A stretch of DNA of 5,034 nt. Source: Verrucomicrobiia bacterium (lineage in GTDB: Bacteria > Verrucomicrobiota > Verrucomicrobiia > Opitutales > Opitutaceae). Below are positions 1 to 5,034 of this stretch, piece by piece (the stretch's first letter is position 1; each line of letters starts with the position of its first letter). Location: positions 1 to 5,034 of the forward strand of contig JAUHWE010000410.1 of NCBI GenBank assembly GCA_030424825.1, read 5' to 3'. The translations under genes were made by a program, and so were the position numbers. The notes below the pieces were generated by a model. It searched no databases. It was given only the letters and a program-made list of their open reading frames with translations, and was not told where the DNA came from.

Positions 1-1079
1 CGACTGGAGTCTCCCATTCCGGCACCCCAAAGAACTAGAGTTGAATCGAGAAGTGGTACGCCATTGCCATCGGTCTTCGCCTTCAACTGATCCAGGAAAC
101 CCGACAATAGACGCATGTGCTCGCTCTCGACCTTGATCAAGTCCGCGATGAGACCTCGATTGTTGCCATGATGCGAAAGCGCGTGGTAACCCGCTGAAAG
201 CACTTCGCCATTAATCGTGAAGACTTCGCCCAATCCGGGCAGGAACATCGTAAGCACTCGCGTCGAATCCGTTTCCAGGGCCAAAGCCATCAAGTCGTAC
301 ATCAGTGCCTGGTTTTCCAGCATCAATGTTGGGGCGATGGGATCGAATTCCGGGAGCTCGTAGTCAACCTGAGGCCGTGGCTCATGTAGCCCTTTCAGTT
401 GGCGCTCCATTCTATTTTCGAGATCCCGCACGGATTGGAAGTATTCGTCCAGCTTGGACCTGTCCGCGGCGCTAACCGTCTTTTGAAGTCGCCTCGCCTC
501 TCCCGATACTTTGTCCAACGAGCTCTTCCCGCTTTTAATCAAGTATTCCGTCCGCTCGACATCGTCTGGAAGCCCAAAGAGCGTCTGGTATACAACGCTG
601 GGCCGTTCAATCATCGGCAGCGGAACCCCTTGCTGATTGTAAACCATCTTCTGGCGGAAGCTTCCTCGCCCAGCACTTAACTGAAGGGATGCGATTCGAC
701 TCTTCGCCCCCAATCGCTCAGCGGCAATCTGGTCGAGAGTAACCTCCCCCACGTTTTTACCGCAAAGGAAATTATCCCAGTTATTGTGTCCGTTCCCCGC
801 ACGATGATCCAGCCCCGAGAAAAGGGTAAACTGCTCTCTATGCCTCATCAGCGGCTTCAAGAGTGGGGTTACCCCATAATCCGACCCAGTTTCACTCGGA
901 TAAAACGAGGGGGCGTGCAGCCCTAGATTCGCTCCCACGCAAACGAGCCTTTTCGCCTTCCCCGAGGCACCCAGAGTTTTTTGAACCGCTGTAGCCAGCG
1001 GGATCGACTCCAGCGCTGGGAGTGCAAGGGACATTCCGACCGCTCTTAAAAAATGACGTCGAGAGAGGTTGAGCTTCAT
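1..1079 (-). CDS. DUF1552 domain protein with Tat signal, partial (C-terminus beyond left edge)
   Basis: The reading frame is open from the ATG at 1079 to the left edge, giving 359 complete residues. The N-terminus has a twin-arginine motif, SRRHFLR (residues 6-12), then a hydrophobic stretch to about residue 31, where ATA-VQ could be the cleavage site; export through the Tat system is likely. Family landmarks follow: FSGLDHRAGNGH (87-98), LSHHGNN around H303-H304, and STLVLWGAGMGDSS ending at residue 359, where DUF1552 proteins usually continue with a His-containing segment. Family members are roughly 430-450 residues, so about 80 are missing. No enzymatic activity is established for DUF1552. 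Members usually sit next to a DUF1592/DUF1587/DUF1588 cytochrome-like gene; none is directly upstream here. There is no clear Shine-Dalgarno before the ATG. Family assignment is confident; function is unknown. Confidence 0.9.
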   Translation of the reverse strand, partial: MKLNLSRRHFLRAVGMSLALPALESIPLATAVQKTLGASGKAKRLVCVGANLGLHAPSFYPSETGSDYGVTPLLKPLMRHREQFTLFSGLDHRAGNGHNNWDNFLCGKNVGEVTLDQIAAERLGAKSRIASLQLSAGRGSFRQKMVYNQQGVPLPMIERPSVVYQTLFGLPDDVERTEYLIKSGKSSLDKVSGEARRLQKTVSAADRSKLDEYFQSVRDLENRMERQLKGLHEPRPQVDYELPEFDPIAPTLMLENQALMYDLMALALETDSTRVLTMFLPGLGEVFTINGEVLSAGYHALSHHGNNRGLIADLIKVESEHMRLLSGFLDQLKAKTDGNGVPLLDSTLVLWGAGMGDSS

Positions 1080-1136
1080 GGGGATCAGGATTTAGGGGAC
1101 TAGAACAAATTACTCAGAACACCAGGACCTTGGACT

Positions 1137-1169
1137 AAAAAGCAGCTCACTCGCTTTAGCGTGAGCCGC
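1137..1169 (-). terminator. Intrinsic terminator of the ABC/DUF3299 operon
   Basis: Read on the minus strand, GCGGCTCAC (1169-1161) pairs with GTGAGCTGC (1150-1142) over nine base pairs, one of them a G-U wobble. Inside, after a two-base bulge, a further GC/GC pair closes a UAAA loop. The stem is followed at once by TTTTT (1141-1137). It lies 53 bases past the DUF3299 stop codon and before the DUF1552 gene on the same strand, so it would separate the two transcription units. Confidence 0.65.
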
Positions 1170-1216
1170 TCAAAATTTAGCCCTGACCAATACTCACGCT
1201 AAGGCGAGTGAGCCGC
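1142..1216. repeat. Paired palindromic units in inverted arrangement (REP-like)
   Basis: The 20-base arm at 1146-1165 is the reverse complement of the arm at 1193-1212, with one mismatch (G-U or A-C in RNA, depending on strand). Outward from the arms, G1145-C1213, C1143-G1215 and G1142-C1216 also pair. The spacer is 27 bases (1166-1192). Each arm is itself palindromic at its ends (CTCAC...GTGAG), and GTGAGCCGC occurs in direct orientation at 1161-1169 and 1208-1216. The locus can therefore fold as one long hairpin or two short ones. This is the architecture of REP/BIME-type intergenic repeats, but only one locus is visible, so dispersal in the genome is unproven. Confidence 0.7.
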
Positions 1217-1222
1217 CGAAGG

Positions 1223-1714
1223 TTAAAACTTTCCGATTTCCACCTTCTGGCCGCTAACTGCATATAGGTGGCTGAAGAAACCGTTTTCCCAAGTCTCCTC
1301 GATCGAGAGCCTGCCATGCAGGGTGATCGGCACGTTGTCTACCGCGAGAGCTCCGGGACCGGACATTTTCACATAGATAAACTCATTGTAGGAAGGCATT
1401 ACGCCGTAGCAACAAGCCATGGTGTTCGCCACTAAAAGAAATTCCTGCACGACCTGACCATCGGACTTGATGGGCATCATGTAGCCGGTAATCGAAATGC
1501 TCTTCTTATCTAGCTTGTAGACCTCCTCTGGAAGAAAGCTCTTCAGGTAGTCCTTGTCCGCTCTGACAACCTTGTCTCCCGATTCGGGAACCTCCGGCTG
1601 GTACTCAAACGCGCTCAAATCGGCCAGGCTCAAGGTCAGGTCCTCCGCGATCGCGAGAGGCATAATGATTCCGGAAATCCAGAGTGCCAATAGGGTAAAA
1701 TATTCTCTTTTCAT
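1223..1714 (-). CDS. Exported DUF3299 domain protein
   Basis: This 163-residue protein starts at the ATG at 1714; a TTG two codons upstream (1720) is a less likely start, and neither has a visible Shine-Dalgarno. Residues 1-23 are a signal peptide (MKREYF, then a hydrophobic core, ending in LAIA before ED), so the protein should be periplasmic. DUF3299 landmarks are ITGYMMPI (75-82), EFLLV, then ACCYG with the adjacent cysteines C101-C102, NEFIYVKM (110-117) and PITLHGRL (129-136). The pattern of short strands suggests an OB-like beta barrel. It is the last gene of the operon, 51 bases after the lipoprotein stop, and a terminator-like hairpin follows. DUF3299 proteins recur beside FtsX-like ABC transporters, including Zrg-type zinc-linked systems, but their biochemical role is not established. 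The cysteine pair could bind metal or be redox active (inference). Confidence 0.85.
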   Translation of the reverse strand: MKREYFTLLALWISGIIMPLAIAEDLTLSLADLSAFEYQPEVPESGDKVVRADKDYLKSFLPEEVYKLDKKSISITGYMMPIKSDGQVVQEFLLVANTMACCYGVMPSYNEFIYVKMSGPGALAVDNVPITLHGRLSIEETWENGFFSHLYAVSGQKVEIGKF

Positions 1715-1765
1715 AACCAATGCAGATTCAACGACCTCGAGACATTAGGGATGTTTCCCGGGAAC

Positions 1766-2245
1766 TCAATGTTTCCCTTCCGGGAAATCGAATTCTACCT
1801 GTGAAAACGGCTGGCGGAAAACAACGATTTCATCGATTCGAACCGAAAATCGGCTCTCACCGTTCAATCCCTCTACTTTCGCCTTGAATTGGGAGGTGTC
1901 CCCAACGCTTTCCCCAGTAGCTGAGTTCGCGATCGCCCGGAATATAGCCTCTCGTCCATCCATCGTTACCTTGATCGTCTCTTGCTCGATCCGAACGAAT
2001 CGCTCCGCTCCCCCATCCAAGACGTAGAGACTCCAATCCCCTGGCGTCTCCCCTGGAACGAGCTCTATCTGAGCCAAATGGTTTCCCAACATGACCAAGC
2101 TACCCCCGTGTGGCGCCGCATGAAAGTGGCCGCCCTGCGAGTCCCCACTACTTTCGTTCGGCTGGGAGCATCCCGTCCACAATAAGAGAGCAACGAGTTG
2201 TCCCAACAAAATCCACACGAGGTTGATACGCTTCTTGTTTTTCAT
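1766..2245 (-). CDS. Putative metal-binding 'PHGG' lipoprotein
   Basis: This 159-residue protein starts with MKNKKRIN at the ATG at 2245, which overlaps the permease stop codon as ATGA. A longer frame reaching up to 2338 exists, but it would overlap the permease by about 95 bases and hide the signal sequence, so I reject it. A basic N-terminus and hydrophobic core lead to the lipobox LWTGC with the lipidated Cys at 26; Trp at -3 is unusual. After a short Ser/Gly-rich linker come H40, H42 and the PHGG motif (45-48), then LVMLGNHLAQIELV (50-63) with H56 and E61, and SLYVLD (72-77). PHGG-L-x-x-LG-x-H-x-A-x-IEL segments occur in small periplasmic proteins and efflux-adaptor leaders linked to metals (from memory). 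The rest looks beta-rich. By position it is the likely substrate-binding or delivery partner of the ABC permease, replacing the DUF2796 component of Zrg-type operons. Metal binding is inferred from the His residues only. Confidence 0.75.
   Translation of the reverse strand: MKNKKRINLVWILLGQLVALLLWTGCSQPNESSGDSQGGHFHAAPHGGSLVMLGNHLAQIELVPGETPGDWSLYVLDGGAERFVRIEQETIKVTMDGREAIFRAIANSATGESVGDTSQFKAKVEGLNGESRFSVRIDEIVVFRQPFSQVEFDFPEGKH
1772..1787 (-). other. RNA hairpin with GGAA tetraloop at the lipoprotein stop
   Basis: On the minus-strand transcript UUUCCC and GGGAAA form a perfect six-pair stem closed by GGAA, a GNRA-type tetraloop. It lies within the last codons of the lipoprotein gene. Just downstream, at 1755-1764, is the ten-base perfect palindrome TTCCCGGGAA, and the string GGGAAACAT occurs in both places. 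The structure could influence RNA stability or expression of the DUF3299 gene that follows, or could be a chance result of the codons for FPEGK. Confidence 0.35.
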
Positions 2246-3444
2246 GATAAATTCTTCGACACATCCGTGCGATAGGCCTTTAGGGCGGGCAACAAGCCTG
2301 AAAGCGCCCCGATGCCCAACATTCCGACAGGAGCCCAAATCATGGCCGCATTTCCAGTAAACGGATTCAGCAAGACTCCGGTTTCCTGCTGCACGATTTC
2401 GCCAATCGCGAACCCAAGCGTTGCATACACGACAAACCCAGCCAAGACTCCTGCTAATGTCATTCCAACCGCTTCGAGTAGTGATATGGTAAATACCGTA
2501 AACCGTTTCGCTCCCAACGCTCTGAGTACAGCGATATCTCGTTTGCGTTCATTCATGGTATTATAGAGGATCGCGAGAATCGAGCCTCCAGCGATTATGG
2601 CAACGAGTGCGGCTACGGCTTGTAGGATCTTGTCGAACCAGCTGATCTTCTCGAAGAACTGGACGATAGTACGGTTTGCCGGCCAAGCCAAGGTCAGGCG
2701 GTTTCCCTGCTTGTTGTAAAGCATATCCAACTGAAAGCCTGCCATGTTCGCCCCTTGTTTAAACTTCAGCAAAGTGGCGCTAATATCTGTAGCCGCCTTC
2801 GGGTTATGGCCGCTCATGGTTTGAATTCCACTGATCGGGATCCAGATAACCTTATCTGCCGGAGTACCGGTTGGCTTTAGAATTCCGGTAACGGTATAAG
2901 TCTCTTCGTGCTTCGCGCTCTCATTGTAGATCAATCCATGATAAGGATGAAACGTATCCCCTACCTCCATACCCAATCTCCGAGCAGCCAGATTACCGAC
3001 GACCGCATGCATCGACTTTTCCTCAAAAAGCTGTCCGCCCTCCTCCAGTTCGAAACCGCGATTCTCTGCATAGGCATGCTTGGCCAGGTAGGCGGGCACG
3101 GTACCCACAAGACGATATCCCCGGTAATTGTCGCCTACCGCGATGGGATAAGCCGATTCGATCGCGGGAAACTTGGCTACCTGCTCATAGTCTTCCCATT
3201 TCATTAAGCCCGGCGATTCATCTAGGTGATAGAGAGCGTTCAGCACAATTTGAAGTTTGGAACCGCGTGGGCCTAGGACCGCATCAAAACCGCCATTCGC
3301 TCCCGCAAACGACTGCTCGGCCTCTTTCTTGAATGCCCAGACCAGCATCAATAAACTACAGGCCAACGCTACCGCCAAGATCGTGATAATGCTGGAAACT
3401 TTGCGCTCCCGCACCCCTCTAATTGCCATCGCAACCGGACTCAT
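2242..3444 (-). CDS. FtsX-like (MacB/LolC-type) ABC transporter permease
   Basis: This 400-residue inner-membrane permease starts at the ATG at 3444, inside the ATPase stop as ATGA, with AGGGGG eight bases upstream; a GTG at 3453 would sit on that Shine-Dalgarno and is rejected. Helix 1 is about residues 17-38, followed by a large periplasmic domain (about 40-270), then helices 2 (272-295), 3 (317-345) and 4 (366-388). This is the four-helix type VII ABC topology. The segment NERKRDIAVLRALGAKR (298-314) is the conserved cytoplasmic coupling region of FtsX-domain permeases. DAVLGPRGSKLQIVLNALYHLD (54-75, cited by its ends) and LKPTGTPADK (189-198) match the subfamily found beside DUF3299 genes. 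No membrane-fusion adaptor or TolC-like gene is adjacent, which argues against a MacAB-TolC-type tripartite pump. It is coupled to the lipoprotein gene by a second ATGA. The substrate is not shown by sequence. Confidence 0.9.
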   Translation of the reverse strand: MSPVAMAIRGVRERKVSSIITILAVALACSLLMLVWAFKKEAEQSFAGANGGFDAVLGPRGSKLQIVLNALYHLDESPGLMKWEDYEQVAKFPAIESAYPIAVGDNYRGYRLVGTVPAYLAKHAYAENRGFELEEGGQLFEEKSMHAVVGNLAARRLGMEVGDTFHPYHGLIYNESAKHEETYTVTGILKPTGTPADKVIWIPISGIQTMSGHNPKAATDISATLLKFKQGANMAGFQLDMLYNKQGNRLTLAWPANRTIVQFFEKISWFDKILQAVAALVAIIAGGSILAILYNTMNERKRDIAVLRALGAKRFTVFTISLLEAVGMTLAGVLAGFVVYATLGFAIGEIVQQETGVLLNPFTGNAAMIWAPVGMLGIGALSGLLPALKAYRTDVSKNLS

Positions 3445-4136
3445 TTGCCACACCCCCTATCGCTGCTCAAACAGGCGGCTTGGTTCAGTTCCGCCAAATC
3501 AATAACCCGCTCAAACTTCGACTCCAATTGAGGGTCGTGACTCACAAAGAGAAGCGCCGCCCCATTTTCGCTGCAAAGCGACTGAATGAGCTCTAGGGCA
3601 ACGGCCGCGTTCGTCGGATCCAAATTCCCTGTTGGCTCGTCCGCCAAGACCAACTTGGGCCGATTCGCCAATGCCCGGGCGATCGCCACCCGCTGCCTCT
3701 GGCCCTGCGAAAGCTGGTCGGGGCGGTAACTCCGCCGATTTGAAAGACCGACTCGGTCAAGAAGCTGCAACGCAAATTCTCCATCGACTCCCGTCCCAAA
3801 ACTCATTCCCAGCTCCACGTTTTCCAAACAGGTATAGCCATTCAACAGGTTGAAATTCTGAAACACATACCCCAGCGACCGAGCTCGATGCGCATCTCGA
3901 GCGGATTCAGAAAGCGAACAGACATTCTCTCCACCTAAGAGAATCTCTCCGGAATCAGCGACAACGATGCCCGCTATCAGGTTCAGCAAAGTGGACTTTC
4001 CAGAGCCACTCTCTCCCTGAAGCAACACCTGCTCTCCCGACGCCAATTCAAAAGCGCCAACATCCACGACTGTGACAGGTTCTTCCCCTTCTGAAGGGTA
4101 ACATTTAACTAAATCGCGTATTGAGAGTAGGGCCAT
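3441..4136 (-). CDS. ABC transporter ATPase, MacB/LolD type
   Basis: This 231-residue nucleotide-binding subunit is the usual size for a stand-alone LolD/MacB-type ATPase. Visible motifs are Walker A GESGSGKST (41-49), Q-loop Gln93 in YVFQNFNLL, the ABC signature LSQGQRQRV (142-150), Walker B LVLADEP with catalytic Glu167, the subfamily hallmark DEPTGNLD (166-173) and the H-loop His200 in FVSHD. The second signature glycine is Gln (LSQGQ rather than LSGGQ), a variation seen in this subfamily, and all catalytic residues are present, so it should be active. It is the first gene of the minus-strand operon and overlaps the permease start by four bases (ATGA), as expected for a cytoplasmic ATPase paired with that permease. 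The tail after residue 215 is not conserved and contains two Cys. The ATG at 4136 has no strong Shine-Dalgarno. Confidence 0.95.
   Translation of the reverse strand: MALLSIRDLVKCYPSEGEEPVTVVDVGAFELASGEQVLLQGESGSGKSTLLNLIAGIVVADSGEILLGGENVCSLSESARDAHRARSLGYVFQNFNLLNGYTCLENVELGMSFGTGVDGEFALQLLDRVGLSNRRSYRPDQLSQGQRQRVAIARALANRPKLVLADEPTGNLDPTNAAVALELIQSLCSENGAALLFVSHDPQLESKFERVIDLAELNQAACLSSDRGCGK
3453..3458 (-). promoter_or_regulatory. Shine-Dalgarno of the permease gene
   Basis: AGGGGG on the minus strand lies eight bases before the ATG at 3444, within the end of the ATPase gene. It is the only convincing ribosome-binding site in the window. It decides the permease start in favour of this ATG over the GTG at 3453-3451. 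Confidence 0.6.
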
Positions 4137-4259
4137 ATCCGAGCTAGAAAGAACAAGCTGACTCTTTCCCGCCCGTTTTCAAGTCTGTACGGTCTTGCGA
4201 ATATATCTCACCCCTCCAATCTCTTTTCACTCCCATCGAGACGACTTCAAACCTAGCCC
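4137..4259. promoter_or_regulatory. Divergent intergenic region with presumed promoters
   Basis: These 123 bases separate the minus-strand ABC operon from the plus-strand zinc-ribbon/thioredoxin pair, so promoters for both must lie here or inside the genes. The most AT-rich point, GAATATATCT (4199-4208), offers a TATATT-like -10 on the minus strand and a TATATC-like -10 on the plus strand, but no good -35 match is evident for either. I see no clear Zur, Fur or other regulator palindrome. Shared regulation of the two units is inferred from geometry only. Confidence 0.35.
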
Positions 4260-4427
4260 ATGCACGAATCCGAGACCAGCACCAACCAACCGACACCGCT
4301 AACCTGCGAACGATGCGGCGCTCCAATCGAGGATCACCCGAACTACCCGAGGATCTGCGACGCGTGCTGCAGCATTTACGGTTCCTGCTGCAATGAGTGG
4401 GAAGACCAAGACACGTCCGCCAACTAG
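4260..4427 (+). CDS. Small Cys-rich zinc-ribbon protein (55 aa)
   Basis: The ATG at 4260 follows almost directly on an in-frame TAG (4254-4256), so the frame cannot begin earlier. The 55-residue product has two CxxC knuckles, CERC (16-19) and CDAC (33-36), spaced as in a four-Cys zinc ribbon, followed by further cysteines C37, C43 and C44 (C-C-S-I-Y-G-S-C-C). In all, seven of 55 residues are Cys. The N-terminus (Ser/Thr/Pro/Gln) and the C-terminus (acidic, EWEDQD) look disordered. There is no signal peptide, so it should be cytoplasmic. The ordered Cys spacing, the acidic tail and the position 46 bases before the thioredoxin-like gene on the same strand support a real gene. The family is not one I can name; a metal-binding or regulatory role is inference. 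No Shine-Dalgarno is visible. Confidence 0.7.
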   Translation: MHESETSTNQPTPLTCERCGAPIEDHPNYPRICDACCSIYGSCCNEWEDQDTSAN

Positions 4428-4473
4428 CCCGCAGCCAAGCAGCCCCTTAAATCGTTAAACCCAAGCAGCTCCC

Positions 4474-4920
4474 ATGAACCCCAAAACGAAATCCACCCTC
4501 CGCTCACTCGTTATCATCGCGATCATTGCTCTCGCTGCCTACTTCCTAAATGTAGAATACCAATCTCACCTTGGGCAAAAAGCGATCGATGCGACGGGTC
4601 TCGAAGTGCTCGCATTTCAGGACGCGCTTGCAGAATCCAGAAAAACGGGGAAGCCCGTGTTAGCCGATCTCTCTGCTATTTGGTGCCCCTCTTGCCGCCG
4701 TCTCGACTCTGAGGTTCTCGCCAACGAGGCGGTAAGATCGAAAATCGAAAAAGACTACCTATTTGCCCGGATCGAATACGAGAGTGATGAGGGTGCGGAA
4801 TTCATGGAAAAATACCAAGTATCCGGGTTCCCCAACCTTCTTTTGATCGATGGTCATGGAAACAAGCTAAAGCATCTTCCCCGCACCTTTTCACCTGAGG
4901 AATTTCTAGCAGCCCTCTAA
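4474..4920 (+). CDS. Membrane-anchored thioredoxin-fold protein
   Basis: This 148-residue protein has a basic N-terminus and one membrane helix (about 11-26), probably an uncleaved anchor, placing the domain in the periplasm. Residues 43-148 form a thioredoxin-like domain: an ALAESRKTGKPVLADLS strand-helix lead-in, the active site WCPSC (W70, C71, C74) and the cis-proline in GFP (P120), followed by NLLLIDGHG. The layout resembles the DsbD C-terminal domain/Thioredoxin_7 group, so a thiol-disulfide reductase or relay role is likely. It lies 46 bases after the zinc-ribbon gene and is probably cotranscribed with it. A possible partner is the adjacent Cys pair of the exported DUF3299 protein encoded on the other strand (inference). 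No clear Shine-Dalgarno precedes the ATG; the repeat CCAAGCAGC occurs at 4435-4443 and 4461-4469 just before it. The two active-site cysteines and the cis-Pro are intact, so it should be active. Confidence 0.88.
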   Translation: MNPKTKSTLRSLVIIAIIALAAYFLNVEYQSHLGQKAIDATGLEVLAFQDALAESRKTGKPVLADLSAIWCPSCRRLDSEVLANEAVRSKIEKDYLFARIEYESDEGAEFMEKYQVSGFPNLLLIDGHGNKLKHLPRTFSPEEFLAAL

Positions 4921-5034
4921 CCCGAGTGTCCAATTCCCAACAAACAGACAGGAACTCATAAACGGTTGTATTCGCATCGCGCAAACTGCGTTAATAGACC
5001 GCTTTGACTCGATAGATCGACAATCGCCGCAAGA

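Noticed and set aside
399..680. 93-codon plus-strand open frame
   Set aside because: It lies antisense inside the DUF1552 gene, whose minus-strand frame is unbroken and has clear family motifs.
2246..2338. 31-residue N-terminal extension of the lipoprotein
   Set aside because: It would overlap the permease gene and bury the signal sequence and lipobox; the ATG at 2245 gives a normal lipoprotein and an ATGA junction.
3445..3453. GTG start for the permease at 3453
   Set aside because: The AGGGGG ribosome site overlaps that GTG and is correctly spaced for the ATG at 3444.
3593..3853. Additional frames on both strands inside the ATPase gene
   Set aside because: Their products are low-complexity, Arg/Pro/Trp/Ser-rich shadows of the ATPase, which carries every ABC motif.
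4144..4326. 60-codon minus-strand frame between the two divergent units
   Set aside because: It covers the intergenic region and the antisense of the zinc-ribbon gene, and shows no recognisable motif, signal peptide or family similarity.
4435..4469. Nine-base direct repeat CCAAGCAGC before the thioredoxin gene
   Set aside because: Only two copies, without symmetry or relation to a promoter; probably chance or a small local duplication.
4921..5034. Possible gene end on the minus strand at the right edge
   Set aside because: Two minus-strand frames enter from the edge and end at about 4956 and 4990, but neither is long enough to recognise, and no plus-strand start is present. A four-pair hairpin (CGCA-AAC-TGCG followed by TTAAT) near 4980-4995 is too weak to call a terminator.

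Overview
The window looks like a chromosomal segment from a free-living Verrucomicrobiota-type bacterium, perhaps of the Opitutia branch. This is inferred from a Tat-exported DUF1552 protein (a family abundant in Verrucomicrobiota and Planctomycetota), weak or absent Shine-Dalgarno sequences in front of most genes, and roughly 50% GC. No tRNA, rRNA, CRISPR array, insertion sequence or phage gene is visible.

Layout. Positions 1-1079 (minus strand) hold the first 359 residues of a DUF1552 protein whose C-terminus lies beyond the left edge. Positions 1080-1222 are intergenic and carry a striking double palindrome (1142-1216) whose left unit, followed by five T on the minus strand, makes a good intrinsic terminator for the operon to its right. 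Positions 1223-4136 (minus strand) are a compact four-gene operon, in transcription order: a MacB/LolD-type ABC ATPase, a four-helix FtsX-like permease, a His-bearing 'PHGG' lipoprotein, and an exported DUF3299 protein with a Cys-Cys pair. The first three genes are joined by two ATGA stop/start overlaps. Positions 4137-4259 are a divergent promoter region. Positions 4260-4920 (plus strand) carry a 55-residue Cys-rich zinc-ribbon protein, easily missed because of its size, and a membrane-anchored thioredoxin-fold protein with a WCPSC active site. Positions 4921-5034 hold no gene I can support.

How it fits together. ABC ATPase, FtsX-like permease and DUF3299 recall the zinc-responsive Zrg-type transporter operon of Vibrio and relatives, which I know from memory only. 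Here the DUF2796 periplasmic metal-binding component expected in that system is absent, and a lipoprotein with a short His cluster sits in its place. Together with the divergent zinc-ribbon and thioredoxin-like genes, this suggests an envelope system concerned with a thiophilic metal such as zinc, or with thiol redox state. The gene families and the layout are well supported; the substrate and direction of transport are inference. This operon is the best candidate in the window for a poorly described system.
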